Part shown: piece after piece, positions 10,454 to 21,577 of the stretch
Position numbering within the stretch: the first letter of the stretch is position 1
Layout of the letters: each line of letters begins with the position of its first letter
NCBI GenBank assembly: GCA_017607445.1
Contig: JAEVHH010000003.1
Coordinates: 2,170,001-2,234,000, forward strand
Reading direction: 5' to 3'
Source: Histoplasma ohiense
Taxonomy: Eukaryota > Ascomycota > Eurotiomycetes > Onygenales > Ajellomycetaceae
DNA: 64,000 nucleotides
Program-made: the position numbers and the translations under genes
The notes under the pieces: model-generated
What the model was told of the DNA's origin: nothing
Database searches by the model: none
Seen by the model: the letters and a program-made list of their open reading frames with translations, nothing else

Positions 10454-11228
10454 TGTTTGTATTTGTTTGTTTGTATTGGTTTAACATCCCGGAGAAAGCA
10501 CGGGCAGCGCCCATGTTTCAGAAGCCTCCCGAAGGGCATGGAGATGTGCTATGCTGGAGAAATCTCTATATACACAGTAATGATAGACACAGGATCCAGA
10601 TAGCAACTCTTGAGAAGACTCAGTCTATATAGACTGTTCATCCACTTCTGGCCCGATGTATGGCCATTCATGGTAAAGATAATCAAAGCACACAAGTGCT
10701 ACGGCAGGGCGATTGCTCACAGGGAGCAGCGGCAGAGCGATTGCTCGTAGTGAGCAGCGGCAGGGTGATTGCTCTCACAGAGAGCAGAGGCAGGGCGGAG
10801 GCAGGGCGGAGGCAGGGCGATTGCTCACAGGGAGCAGCGGCAGGGCGATTGCTCGTAGCGAGCAGCAGCAGGACGATTGCTTGCAGGGAGCGGCGGCAGG
10901 GCGATTGCTCGCAGGGAGCAGCGGCAGGGTGATTGCTCTCACAGAGAGCAGAGGCAGGGCGGAGGCAGGGCGATTGCTCACAGGGAGCAGCGGCAGGGCG
11001 ATTGCTCGTAGCGAGCAGCAGCAGGACGATTGCTCGCAGGGAGCAGCGGCAGGGTGATTGCTCGCAGGGAGCAGCGGCAGGGCGATTGCTCGTAGTGAGC
11101 AGCGGCAGGGTGATTGCTCTCACAGAGAGCAGAGGCAGGGCGGAGGCAGGGCGGAGGCAGGGCGATTGCTCGTAGCGAGCAGCAGCAGGACGATTGCTCG
11201 CAGGGAGCGGCGGCAGGGCGATTGCTCT
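10454..11228 (-). mobile_element. Minus-strand LINE 3' end joined to a GC-rich minisatellite
   Basis: 10454-10700 is the reverse complement of the L1/L2-type 3' end, starting with the tail (tttgtttgtttg) and the CpG-rich block catcccggagaaagcacggg. It runs directly into the GC-rich tandem repeat at 10705-11226. No flanking duplication is visible, and about 500 bp of L1 are missing at the site. That suggests insertion with a deletion, or a recombination event. It keeps many CpG sites, so it is younger than the surrounding L1 or escaped mutation. Confidence 0.65.
10705..11226 (+). repeat. GC-rich minisatellite, about 28-bp unit
   Basis: Units close to gcagggcgattgctcgcagg plus gagcagcg repeat about 17 times, with variants (cgtagcgagcagcagcagga, ctcacagagagcagaggcag). 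Many CpG sites are intact. Within each unit tgctc and gagca are complementary around a short spacer, so each can form a small hairpin. Long open frames in several registers on both strands result from a period that lacks stops; I do not call them genes. Confidence 0.9.
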
Positions 11229-11948
11229 ATCACAGATGCTTTCAGCATGCAGATGTGAGACTCATCTATATCTGTGAATACAACAAAAGCTCAGAATATT
11301 TGATACTCTGTTGACATTCACAGAGACACTTCTCTCACTGACTCAAGAGATCAGCAGCACAGCTATATAATCAGATAACAGCTGTTGTCTATCTAGAATC
11401 TCTGATCTCTACAGACTTTATAGAACTGCTTGACTGCATGCAGTTCTACACACAGTACTGCATGAAATAATACAGCTGTTTGAACACACATCATCAGACA
11501 GCTCTTCACAGCAAGATGGTACAGATAGCACAATGTTCAATACAACTGATTCAATCAGTACAATAAATTCAACTGATGCAATTGATACAAACAGTGCAAT
11601 CAGTTCAATCAGTACAATTGACTTAATTGATTCAATCAATACAATTGATTCAACTGATTCAATTGATACAAACAGTTCAATCAGTTCAATCAGTTCAACT
11701 GATGTAAATGATTCAATCAGCACAGTTGACTCATCTGTTTCAACTAATTATGATGTAATCAATACAGTCTGTATACTGATTCAGTTGATATGCTTCTTGC
11801 TGTCAGTATATATTCTTCTTCTCTTTTTCCACTGCTTTTACTATTTCTTTTCATTTCTTTTCTCTCACAATTTTCTTCAGTGCTCTCTTCTCTCTTTTCT
11901 CTCAGATTTGTGTTGAATTATGTAATTGTAAGATGTCACAGATGACAC
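11229..11948 (+). pseudogene. L1 C-terminal part and 3' UTR start
   Basis: Resumes L1 with FSMQM/ARLIYICEYNKSSEYLILC near 11240-11310, the Cys/His block of ORF2, then the 9-bp repeat tract (about 11530-11735), then a T-rich 3' region. It ends in acagatgacac, whose last 8 bp gatgacac (11941-11948) are the left duplication of a hAT insertion. The matching right copy is gtgtcatc at 27186-27193, on the far side of the inversion. Confidence 0.75.
11530..11735 (+). repeat. 9-bp tandem repeat in L1
   Basis: The same type of tract as in L2 (caatcagta, caactgatt, caattgata and similar). It is shorter and has different unit variants, so the repeat number and sequence change between LINE copies. Confidence 0.75.
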
Positions 11949-13056
11949 TAGACTGGCCGGTGGGACCATGAATTTCATGTTTGGTTTGGTTTGGTTTGGT
12001 CCCAGTCCATTTCTTGGCGTGATTTCCAGTGGGACCAGGATCAGAATGGGAGTGTAAAGTGACTAGAATTATTAGAACATGAGTGAAATGGGACTAATAA
12101 ATCTTGATATTTCATGTAAAGTGACTGACTATCAAAAATAAGAACATGACCTGAGACTGACTATGATTTTGACTGAGGTTTGGTCCCATTCTGATGATTA
12201 TATAATACATATCTTAGATATCAATCTGATGATATGATTGGTGGAGATATCGCCTCTATCAAGTGCTGCCAACCTATCTATTGCTGCAAGCTATCCCTCG
12301 CTGCTAAGCTATCCCTCGCTGCTAAGCTATCCCTCGCTGCTAAGCTATCCCTCGCTGGCTATCTCTCACTGCTAAGCTATCCCTCACTACTAAGCTATCT
12401 ATCGCTGCTAATCTATCGCTGCCAACCTATCTATCGCTGCCAACCTATCTATCGCTGCCAATTTATCTACCGCTGCCAATCTATCCCTCACTGCTAAGCT
12501 ATCCCTCGCTGCTAAGCTATCACTGCCAATCTATCGCTGCTAATCTATCGCTGCCAACCCATCTACCGCGGCGAATCTATCTATCGCTGCCAATTCATCC
12601 ACCACTGCCAATCTATCTATCGCTGCCAATCTATTGCTGCTAATCTATCGCTGCTAATCTATCGCTGCTAATCTATCGCTGCTAATCTATCGCTGCCAAC
12701 CTATCTACCGCGGCGAATCTATCTATCACTATCATTACTAGTTCAAAATAGAACTAGAGCATAAATACACTAAACTTCTTTTGATAGGTAATGATTTTTG
12801 GTAATGCTCATAGCATTATATCATCTATATAGGGTAAATCATGGTCCCATTTGGTCCCATTTTGTTAAAATGGGACCAAATGGGACCAGAATCAGTAATT
12901 TATAAGAAGAACATGACCTGGGACTAGATTTATAATATAAACAGTGTAAAGTGACTAATTTAATAAACACTATATGGGACCAGGACTAAGAAATTTGATA
13001 ATGGGACTGGAGAAATATTTAGTCCCAGTCCCATGCATGGTCACACGGCCAGTCTA
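11949..13056 (+). mobile_element. hAT-A: non-autonomous hAT element (1108 bp)
   Basis: Tips are tagactggcc...ggccagtcta. The ends share ggtgggaccatgaat / ggtcacac-type subterminal repeats with many copies of gggacc. The centre is a 14-18-bp minisatellite. It has the same length as hAT-B (27194-28301) and is nearly identical to it in reverse orientation; I noted one difference, TG at 12805 against CG at 27443-27444. The left flank is gatgacac and the right flank agcaagaa, which do not match. They match the flanks of copy B crosswise, which is the evidence for the inversion. It has no transposase and presumably depended on a hAT-0-like element. Confidence 0.9.
12263..12730 (+). repeat. Minisatellite inside hAT-A
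   Basis: Two interleaved unit types: aagctatccctcgctgct (18 bp) and ctatcgctgccaat / ctatcgctgctaat (14 bp). Partly open frames here are repeat artefacts. The mirror copy is at 27528-27990 and a decayed version is at 23845-24115. Confidence 0.85.
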
Positions 13057-13180
13057 AGCAAGAATATACTGGAGAGTTCTGCAATCTCTCCAGACAACCC
13101 AAGCAAATGCTCTTGATGACAGACAGCATATCACCCTTCATAGACTTCAAATCAGCAATGGAAACAGCTGGTTCTGACAT
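13057..13180 (-). pseudogene. G2 antisense gene, first part of exon 1
   Basis: Starts with ATG at 13180 (MSEPAVSIADLKSM) and reads to the hAT-A edge. The remaining part is at 28302-28371. With the 8-bp duplication removed, 124 + 70 - 8 = 186 nt, which is the exon 1 length of the other three copies. It encodes the CLGCLERLQ start of the six-Cys motif. Confidence 0.8.
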
Positions 13181-13722
13181 TCTATCATAACTTTAATTAG
13201 TACCAAGGCCTTATTCAAAGGAGGAGGAAAAGCAAAAGCAACAAGAAAGAAAGACAGATGTTGAAGATTGAAATCAATATTGCAATGATGATCAAAGAAA
13301 TTGCAACAACACAAAACTCAACCCAAAATGAAAAATGCAATCACACAACCAAAACTTCGAATTTCACAATAAAAATTGCATAGAAAGATACAGTGTACTT
13401 TGTTTGATGAATTGATGTATTCTTTTTTAATAAAAAATTGTTAGTGGTGATGTTGATGATGATATTCAATGGAGTGTGATTTTTGATGTAGAAGTCAAAG
13501 AAAAGAGGTCAGAAGTTGTGCCTAAATTGTGATTGAACTGCAATGACATCAGAGATGGAAAAATGTTCTTCTGAAACAGCAACACTTTGAAATTAATCTC
13601 AACAATTAATCCAGCCCAATCCTGTGAACTCTATACAATATTAACCACACAGCACATGTTACAAACTTCACATGTTGCAGTAAGAAGCTCTGAAGACCAG
13701 GTCTTTGAAGAAGGAAGATAAT
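13181..13722 (+). other. G2 3' region beside the LTR
   Basis: Homologous to 37022-37564 in G3. It is the region between the antisense gene and the 3' LTR and ends in a polypurine stretch (gaagaaggaagataat) just before the LTR. A long open stretch with a hydrophobic end is visible on the antisense strand in G3 and G5; here it is broken. Confidence 0.7.
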
Positions 13723-13993
13723 TGTAATAGATGCAACAGAGATATCTATATTAGAAAATAGCTATATGGCAATAGAAGAACACAGAACACACCAGAATTA
13801 ATGAGAAGGAACATAGTGCACAGCATCATAGACGGCTGTAGCATGTGGTGGTTGCCTATATAATGCTCACTGATATCCATAGATATTAGAAGATCAGCAA
13901 TTAGCTTTGAATAATAGAGATTGCTATCTTCTTAATATTCTATATGCGTACTTCACACTACTCTCATAATTATATCTACAACCATCTCTTACA
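13723..13993 (+). repeat. G2 3' LTR (271 bp), now inverted
   Basis: TGTAATAGAT...CATCTCTTACA, exactly 271 bp like all G LTRs in the window. It faces the opposite way to its partner at 34245-34515 because of the inversion. The outer flank tctgc (13994-13998) is the reverse complement of gcaga at 34516-34520, the G2 target duplication. Confidence 0.9.
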
Positions 13994-14418
13994 TCTGCAT
14001 TCCAGTAAGTTATTATTCAAAATAAATGTTTTTACAGTATATAATATTAACTTTCTATTAGATGTCAGTGAATGCTGTTGAATTGATTCAGATGATTATC
14101 AACACTGCTGAGGATCTAATTGTCACTGATACAGACACTTTGAATATTAACATTTTGCAGAGCACTGTGACTGCAGTGGTTAGATTCTTTGCTGTGAAGA
14201 TTTGAAAGATTCAATGAGACAGTTCTTCTGAGGCTTCAGCTGAAACAGTGATTGATGAGATTCTGATGATTACATCATCAGTTGCAGCTTCTAAGTCATT
14301 GTTGAAACATCATACTTCATCAGTTGAGGAAATCTGAGATAATAAGCAGGTTTGTCTTGATGACAATTCCTCAAATGACACTGACCAAGCTGAGACAGAT
14401 CTGTTTTTTAATCTCTGA
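13994..14418 (+). pseudogene. G1 antisense gene, end of exon 2, intron 2 and exon 3
   Basis: The 11 nt at 13994-14004 complete exon 2, whose other 489 nt lie at 34516-35004 on the minus strand; with the 5-bp duplication removed the total is 495 nt. Intron 2 is 14005-14061 (GTAAGTTATT to TATTAG, with attaactttc as branch region). Exon 3 is 14062-14418 (357 nt: MSVNAVELIQMIINTAEDLIV and on) with TGA codons at Arg positions. The ancestral order was split by the G2 insertion and the inversion. Confidence 0.8.
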
Positions 14419-17400
14419 GTGGAATAAGTATATCCAGCAGTCATTGTTGTCTTCTTCATTTTCATTTACTGACTGACTTCTGATAGATTTTATTAAACTG
14501 TTTCAAGTACTTCTGACTGTTCATCAAGTTTTCCTCAGATTCTCAAGAATTGTCTGTGTCTGTACAATCTTTTCATTTGACAAGATATTGTGTTTGACTG
14601 TGATACTGACATTTGTCTAATATAGCTTCAACTTTCTATTTCTCTTGCATGTCTATAATTATCAGTTCTGCTTGCAGGATTTGTCCATCACATGTGTGAT
14701 ATGATTCAAGAAGAGAAACATGAAATACAGAATGAATTTCTTTATATTACAGCATGAGTTTCAGTTTGTACATCTGTATACCACAGATATCAATTATTTG
14801 AAAGAGACTCAAAAATCAATGATCTAGTTTGAGTGAGAATTGCAAGATGGATATGTTTTTTGCACACAGCATTACTCAGTTCTCTATCTTAAAGCTTTTT
14901 GATATATGACACTGATTGTAATACTTTTTCTCAGCTGCTTTGACAGCTTTCAGACATTCTCAGATCTTGTTCTTCACTTGCTTCATTCATTCCACTTGTT
15001 TCATCACTGATTTTGACACACTCATGCTTGGGGGTTTCATGTCTATACAAAGTTCAGTTGGTCGGCTGATCATTGCTTCAGATGATGTCATTTTTATCAA
15101 TGTGTGAAAGGTGTTGTTATATATCCATTGCATCAGAGAAATCCATTCTATCCAATTATCTTGCTGATAGCTGCAATATGTGCAAAGATAATGTTCAATC
15201 ATCTGGTTCAATCATTCTGTCTGACCATCAGTTTGTGGGTGGAATGCTGTTGATAATTTTCATCAGATATGAAGCAGGTAACACAATGTCAATCAAAACT
15301 TGCTATTTATTAATGAATCTTGATTGTTAATAATATTCACAGATAGATTAAAGTTCTTCATAATTCTTCATACAATAATATCTGTGAGTTCTTCTGCATA
15401 TAGTTCTGAAGATGTGGGCACAATTATGGCTCATTTGATGAATAAATCAACAAATATAACAATAGCATTATAGATTTGACTTCTCTTTTTATTATCTGAC
15501 AGATCTTCAATAAAGTTCATGCTAATTGTATGTCATTTCTTATCTGACACTGAATGTGGTTATAACAACCTGTACAGCTTGTGCTGTGGTATTTTGATGC
15601 ATTGACAAACATTGCAAGTTCTCACATATTCTGCAATCTCATTGCTCATACCATGCCACAAGTACTTGTGTTTGATCACTTCAATGATTTTGTCACATTC
15701 AAAATGGTCATCTTGAGGATCATTGTGATTCATTTTCATTATTTCATGTCTTACAGTCTTGTCTTGTGATACATAGACTTTATCATCTTTTCTGAGCAGA
15801 TCATCTTTATCTACTGCTCAGATTGAACAATTATCTACACTAGCATCACTCATCTCTAGTCTTCTGCAAAGTTCAGATGTGCTGACATCTCTATTCTGAA
15901 TCTGCAGTAAGAGTTCAATGATGAATTCAGCTATCTCTTTGTAATAGACTGTCTCAGACTCAAATACCTTGACAGCTAGAATTCATAATATCAGAGTCTC
16001 TAGATTTAACTCTGTAACATCTGCAATCTTGTTCTCATCCACAGATGCATTCTTTATTCTGCAGAGGTTGTTGTCATTGATGACTACAGATCTCTTCACC
16101 CAACAATTTTCATTAGCTTGCAGATCTTTTCACATCATTTTGACACATTGATCTAATTTTGTGTTTTCTTTTGTCTTTAGTGACTTAAAGATCCTCTTAC
16201 ACAGCTTCTTTTGCAGAGTAGAAAGCTCTGTCAAGAGAGTTGTGTGTTTTACAAAATCTGAGCAACAACTTGATGCATCTGTAGGATTATTTTTTTCAGA
16301 ACAGTGCTCTATTTCAAAATCAAACACTGAGAGCATTTTCATTCAGCAAATCTGACACTCATTTAGCTGCTTCATCATCATGAAGCATCAGAGATTGACA
16401 TGATCAGATAAAACAGTTATCAGATGTCTGCTATCATATAAGTAGTGATGTCATTGTCTGAAAGCTTCTACAATCAGCAACATTTCTAGATCATATGTTT
16501 GATAACATCTTTCTGTTTCTGTGAGCTTTCTAGACCAGAATGTGATTGAGTGTCAGTGATCATCATTCATTAATTGTGATATTACTGCAGTGATTGCAAC
16601 ATCAGATCCATCCATTTTTATACAGAGTTTTCACTGTGAATCAAAGTGAACCAACAACAGTGCTTTTGTAAAACATTCTTTTAACTGCAAAATTGCATAC
16701 TTGCAGTTTTCATTTAACTGAACAGATATGTTATTCTTCCCTCTTTTCATTTTGTAATCTTTTAACAATTCAGTCAGGGGTGCCATTATTATTGAGAACT
16801 TGTATATGAATTGATGATAGAAATTGATGAATTCTAGAAATATTTGCAATTCATTTATAGTTCATGATTCTGATCAATCTAGAATTGTGTTGACACAGTG
16901 TTTCTCAACAGTAATGCTCTGTGTGATAACCACAAAACTCAAAAATCCAATTTCTGTTGTGTGGAATATACACTTACTAAGTTTGGCATATAGTCTCCAT
17001 CACCTTAACCATTCCAGCACATTCTTAACATGGACGACATGTTCATCAAGTGTGTTTGAATAGATTATGATATCATCAAGATAAGCCACACAATATACAT
17101 CTAAAAGGTCACTGAGAGCTTTGTTGATATAAGATTGAAAGATCACAGAGACATTGGTTAGCTCAAAAGATAAGACTAGATATTCAAAGTATCCATATCA
17201 TGTTTGAAATGCTGTTCTTCATTCATTCTCTGCTTGTATGCAAATTCTATAATACATGTCTCTAAGGTCCAGCTGTGTATATATTTTGGCACCTGCTAAT
17301 CTATCAAGTATTTCACTTATCAAGGGCAGTGGATATCAATTCTTGATCATTATTTCATTCAATCCTTGATAATCCACACAAAGACACAGGGTTCCATTTT

Positions 17401-19230
17401 TCTTGAGTGTGAATAATACTGGCGCGCCTGCTGAGCTCTTGGACAGATGTATTCAATTCTTCTCTAACACTTTTTCAATATATTCTTGAAGGATGGAGAG
17501 TTCTTGAGATGATAAGTTATATGTCAGTCAGTATGAGGGTTCCTTGCCAGGTTTGAGATCTATGGCATGATTGTGAGGTGTGTGTTCAGCATCAGATATG
17601 TCTTCTCAGAATACATCAAGATAATCTTTATAATCATCTGAAATATTTGACTCAGTTGCTGCACTTGCAGCTTGTAATGATAAAGCAGCAAATATAATAT
17701 TGCCATCATCAATTAGTGTTGTGAATTCTTTAGCAGTATCCAGGTGCACATGGTTAATATTTGATGCTTTTCTATAGATTCAGCATCTTTGCACTCAGTC
17801 AATATCAGGGTTCACAGCTTTCAACCACAGTATGCTCAAAATTACATCATATCTGCTAATGTCAGCCTCTTCAAAATGGTGGAATCCTTCTCAGAGAACA
17901 TGTTCATCATTGATAATCTTCATTGCAGCTCTTCATTGTTCATATGATTTAATCTTATGATTATCAACTGCTTCCACCACTTTTGGTTTACCTTCTGCCT
18001 TCAAGAAATATTTTGATGCCCAGATGTGGGATACAAAGTTCACATCCATGTCAGAATTCACTAGCATCCACATCATCAACCATTCTGCTTCTGTCAGCAT
18101 TCATATATTCATTGCTAATAATTGTTTATCTTGCAGTCTAGTTGTTCATATTCCCAATGCAGCAGCTGCTTCTATGATTGAGATTGCTGGTTTTTTGCTT
18201 GTCAAACTTGGTTGCACTTTTCAGAGTGTAACATTCAACAATCATTTGCAATATGACCCTTCTTATGGCAGTGAGAACACTTCTTCATTCAGTTATATTT
18301 ATCTTTCTTGATTTGTTCAGTTGAATCTGTTTGTTTCTCTTGTTTCCTCTTGTTCCAATGGTTGCTAGATTTATCAGAACAACACTGATTCTCTATGAAT
18401 ATCACAGATCTTTCTTTGTGAATAGCATGCTGTTGCTCTGACATATTTTTCTCAAGAGTCTGTAGAGTTCAAAGCAACTCTTTGTAGTTCTGAGGCTCTT
18501 GATTTTGACAGTCAAGTTCAATGTGTAATACCTTCAACATCTTACTACACAAGTTATCCATTCTTTGTTCTTTGCTATATGAGGGTAAGTAGTATTCTCA
18601 GTCTTTGAGATATTTAGAGAAATTGTGTATTGATTGTCATTCTTGTTGTTTCACATCTTGAAATTTTTGACTTGTCAATTGATGCTGGTTCTGTGGATTG
18701 TTAATTTGCATTTCTATGTGTGATAACATATCATCAAAAGTCAATGATGTTGCTCCTCCACATCTCTCATACAATGATACAAAATTCAACCATTTCTGCT
18801 TAATGTGGGTGTCAAGATAGAGTTTAGCATCATTTATCTTGTATTCTTCCTTTCAATAATACCAGCAGTGATGTGTAAAGAGAGTCAATATGTGATCTTT
18901 ATAGTTCTTGAATTCTAACATATTTTTTCCTTGATAATAGTTCTTAATCTTCAACCTTGATGATGTTTCATTATCATCATCTGTATCATTTGCAGATCGA
19001 TTTTGCAGCAGTTCTGTAGTGATATTCTGGATTAATTGAAGCTCAATGAGAGTATCTCCACAAATCTGCACTTTCAACTCATTGAGCCACTGTTGTGCAT
19101 GCAGAATAGCTAATTGCTGCTCTCATTCACAGATTTGATCATTCAACTGTTGCAAACACACATTGTGATCATTGAAGACAGTAGAGAATTCAGGTTGATT
19201 TTCAAGGAATCTTGCACATATCAAGACCAT
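14408..19230 (-). pseudogene. G1 gag-pol polyprotein (chromovirus)
   Basis: Minus-strand polyprotein, start ATG at 19230. Parts in order: gag with LKIKNYYQGKNMLEFKNYKDH near 18900-18980; a CCHC zinc knuckle (CSHCHKKGHIANDC) near 18255-18290; aspartic protease; RT with an intact YLDD box at 17072-17083; an RNase H tail (FEIEHCSEKNNPTDASS) near 16280-16330; integrase HHCC and core near 14990-15700; and a chromodomain (YLVKWKDC-like) near 14500-14600. The ancestral stop is at 14408, overlapping the end of the antisense gene. Many TGA stops. The 5' LTR is 19336-19606, and the 3' LTR ended up at 35780-36050. Confidence 0.85.
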
Positions 19231-19335
19231 CTTGCATGTTTTAACTAATGTTGCATGTTTTAACTAACATTGTGTGCTTTATTGTAGATGTGTGTAACAA
19301 CAGACCACTCAAATAAAGTTATGAGTGATTAGAAT

Positions 19336-19606
19336 TGTAAGAGATGGTTGTAGGTATAATTATGGAAGTAGTGTGAAGTACACATATAGAATGTTAAGAA
19401 GGTAGCAATCTCTATTATTCAAAGCTAATCACTGATCTCCTAATATCTACAGATATCAGCGAGCATTATATAGGCGACCACCACACACTACAGCTGTCTA
19501 TAATGCCATGTGCTATGTTCCTCCTCATTAATTCTGGCGTGTTCTGTGTTCTTCTATCGCCACATAGCTATTTCCTAATATAGATATCTCCGTTGCGTCT
19601 ATTACA
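19336..19606 (-). repeat. G1 5' LTR (271 bp)
   Basis: TGTAAGAGAT...GTCTATTACA on the plus strand. The outer flank gaata (19607-19611) is the reverse complement of tattc at 36051-36055, beside the other G1 LTR. G1 inserted into the 5' LTR of H1. It keeps a few CpG sites (tatcgcc, ccgttgcgtc). Confidence 0.9.
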
Positions 19607-20001
19607 GAATATCAGAAGCTGCTCCACAGTGAAGCACAGAGTGGAAGAATATTAAGAGATATATGTAAGAATTGTTAGAAACTATGTGAGCACAGAGTGT
19701 GGAGTGAGAGAATCATTGAGAGCTACACAGAAGAATCATTAGAGACTATATGAATGTGGAACACAGAGCAGAAGAATGTTAGAAGCTATATGAAAGAATC
19801 ATTAGAGACTATATAAGTGTAGAGCACAGAGTGGAAAAATGTTAAGAGCTACACAGAAGAATCATTAGAAACTACATGAGTGCAGAGCATGGAGTGGAAG
19901 AACATTGAGGGTTACACAAGGTCACAACAGTCAGAAACAAGCGGGTGCAGAAGGGGAGTTGATTGTGTAAGTTAATTACTAACAGATGCTAATCTGTCAC
20001 A
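19607..20001 (-). repeat. H1 5' LTR, outer part (395 bp)
   Basis: Matches the start of the H LTR (TGTGACAGATTAG on the minus strand at 20001). Joined with 36051-36194 and less the 5-bp duplication, it gives 534 bp, exactly the length of the H LTRs at 49394-49927, 52790-53323 and 53645-54178. It contains internal repeats of the type agaatcattagagactatat. Confidence 0.9.
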
Positions 20002-20195
20002 GTTCTTGAGTGAATGAAAGGATGTTGAGGGCTCCATAATCACTCAATCTATGCAGTACTCATATGTAGAGTAATCACAGAGAGTGTGCAATGATATTGA
20101 ATGAGTTGAAGAGTTAAAATTATATGAAAAACAGTTAGAAAAATGGAAAATTCAAATGTACCTCTACATTCATGGGTAGTTGTAAGGATGAGCCA
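20002..20195. other. Unassigned 190 bp between two H LTR pieces
   Basis: I did not find this sequence elsewhere in the window. It includes ctccataatcactcaatcta and gtacctctacattcatgggt. No open frame of note. It is the outer flank of H1, but it does not share a 5-bp duplication with the other H1 flank (agaac against aaaca). Confidence 0.4.
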
Positions 20196-20576
20196 CTTCA
20201 CAGTGAAGTGCAGAGCAGAAAAATATTAAGAGTTATATAAAAAAATCATTAGAAACTACACAAACACAGAGTGTGAAGTGGAAGAATCATTGAGAGCTAC
20301 ACAGAAGAATCATTAGAAACTACATGAATGTAAAGCATGAGATGAGAATATCATTGAAAGCTATATGAAAGAATTGTTAGAGTCTATATGAGTGCAGAGC
20401 ACAGAGCAGAAGAATGTTAAAAGCTACACAGAAGAATTGTTAGAGACTATATAAGCACAGAGCATGAAGTGAAAAAACATCAAGAGTTATATGAGATCAC
20501 AATGATTAGAAATGAGTGGATGCAGAAGAGGAGTTGATTGTGTAAGTTAATTACTAACAGATACTAACTCATTACA
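20196..20576 (-). repeat. H LTR fragment
   Basis: Homologous to the outer part of the H LTR (gccacttcacagtgaagtgc... to actcattaca). It lacks the inner 150 bp. It lies inside the 3' region of family-C copy C2, cutting its antisense gene. Confidence 0.75.
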
Positions 20577-21402
20577 CAACTCCTCTTTCATCAACTTCTT
20601 CTCTGTCAATTTCTCTTCAGTCAACTTCTCTGCCACAGAGTTCTTGAAGCTCACCACTTTCAAAACCCTCATATTCTTCTCCACATTCTTCTCTTCCTCT
20701 AACATCTTCACTCTGAAAGAATCAGACACAATCACTGTCTTCAAAACCTGTATTTCTGCAGACTCAGCTGTCATTCAATACTGAGATCACAGAGCATTTG
20801 TCTCTGCTCTGCTCTGAGCAGACAGCATTATCAGATGAGATGTATTCAATCATTTTATCAAACAACAAAAATGACTTTTATAATTGATCATATTCTTCTC
20901 AGCTGTCATCCCACATAAAAATAAACACTCACTCATGTATGATGCATCTCAGAAGAGGTGTATCATGCATCTAGCATCATTATCAGTATATCAACATTGC
21001 TAATGACATTACTTATCTATTCAAACACAAATTCAGAAAAAAGAAAAGAGAGAAAATGGAAAAAAAAGAATAAAAATCAAAGAGAAACACTCACAGATTT
21101 GCAGGATTTTTCTGCAGAGATACAAATCTCACAATACTTTCAGATATTTGACTTCAATACACATCAAAAATCAATATTCTCAAGTCTAGAGACACAATGT
21201 TCATATAGAATCTGACTGTTGTATGTCACATAATTAGAGCTAGAGCAATATAACAAGTGAACAGTAAATGATGCTATACAGAAATGAGCTAGTGACATAT
21301 ATAACCACACTAATAACACCACTGACAAGAAACACCAGCAATAATACACAATAAGCACTCAAGAAACAACTTACTTGAAATCAGAATAATCAAAAAAACT
21401 CA
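20577..21402 (-). pseudogene. C2 antisense gene: six-Cys motif plus coiled-coil-like part
   Basis: Exon 1 starts with ATG at about 21402 (MSFFDYSDF) with a GTAAGTTG donor. The six-Cys exon near 21205-21095 reads YEHCVSRLENIDF, a stop, CVLKSNI, a stop, KYCEICISAEKSCKS: the first Cys is now Tyr and two Arg codons are TGA. Intron 2 starts GTGAGTG, two residues after the last Cys, and runs about 95 nt to ATTAG near 21003; it is intact here, unlike C1. The downstream part (20774-20577) reads AESAEIQVLKTVIVSDSF, then EEEKNVEKNMRVLK, then EKLTEEKLTEKKLMKEEL, a charged helical stretch. It is cut at 20577 by the H LTR fragment. Function unknown. Confidence 0.65.
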
Positions 21403-21577
21403 TTTTGAAAAAAGAGAGAAGAAGAGAGAATCAACAATATAAAAATTTAAAAAATTTTTTAAAATGAGAAACAAAAAATCACAGCAGAATGAGAAAAAGC
21501 TTTGATAATGATCAAATTAAAAAAGAAGAGAAATTTTCAAAAAGAAAGAAATTCTTTTTGCTTCTCTACACACAATC
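20577..21577 (+). mobile_element. C2: second family-C 3' region, first part
   Basis: Homologous to C1 2400-3310. On the minus strand it carries the second copy of the C antisense gene. It is interrupted at 21578-23394 by the tRNA-headed LINE composite and continues to the LTR at 23573-23830. The gag-pol part is not present in the window. Confidence 0.8.

Larger units (their letters stand above)
4904..11948 (+). mobile_element. LINE L1 (Tad-like), in pieces
   Basis: L1 is represented by 4904-5858 (reverse transcriptase part), 9518-10453 (post-RT and RNase H part) and 11229-11948 (C-terminal part and repeat). Its 3' end with the (CAAA)n tail now lies inverted at 26746-27193. It was hit by hAT-0 at its left, by LINE L2 (15-bp duplication), by a minus-strand LINE tail with a GC-rich minisatellite, and by hAT-A (8-bp duplication gatgacac). 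RT evidence: SSLSSILFLLYLTELL followed by HFSYTDDLN near 5610-5720, matching the SPLSPILF and YADD blocks of non-LTR reverse transcriptases. Confidence 0.8.

Noticed and set aside
10660..11258. Several long overlapping open frames on both strands over the GC-rich tract
   Set aside because: They all follow from a 28-bp repeat without stops; sequences such as SSGRAIARSEQ repeat in every register. No gene evidence.
12234..12497. 87-codon open frame in hAT-A, identical in hAT-B
   Set aside because: Encoded by the 14-18-bp minisatellite; the identity comes from the element copies, not from coding constraint.
12263..12730. Possible CRISPR-like array
   Set aside because: Units are 14-18 bp, directly adjacent, with no unique spacers; it is a minisatellite in a hAT element.
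11947..13058. hAT copies read as Tc1/mariner elements with TA duplications
   Set aside because: TA occurs at both tips, but the 8-bp duplications found across the inversion and the hAT transposase remnant with the same ends fit hAT; TA is part of the terminal repeat.
15073..15330. Plus-strand open frames opposite the G pol genes (also 30000-30240, 39290-39616, 62259-62516)
   Set aside because: They recur in all G copies only because they lie opposite the integrase core, whose minus-strand motifs are clear.
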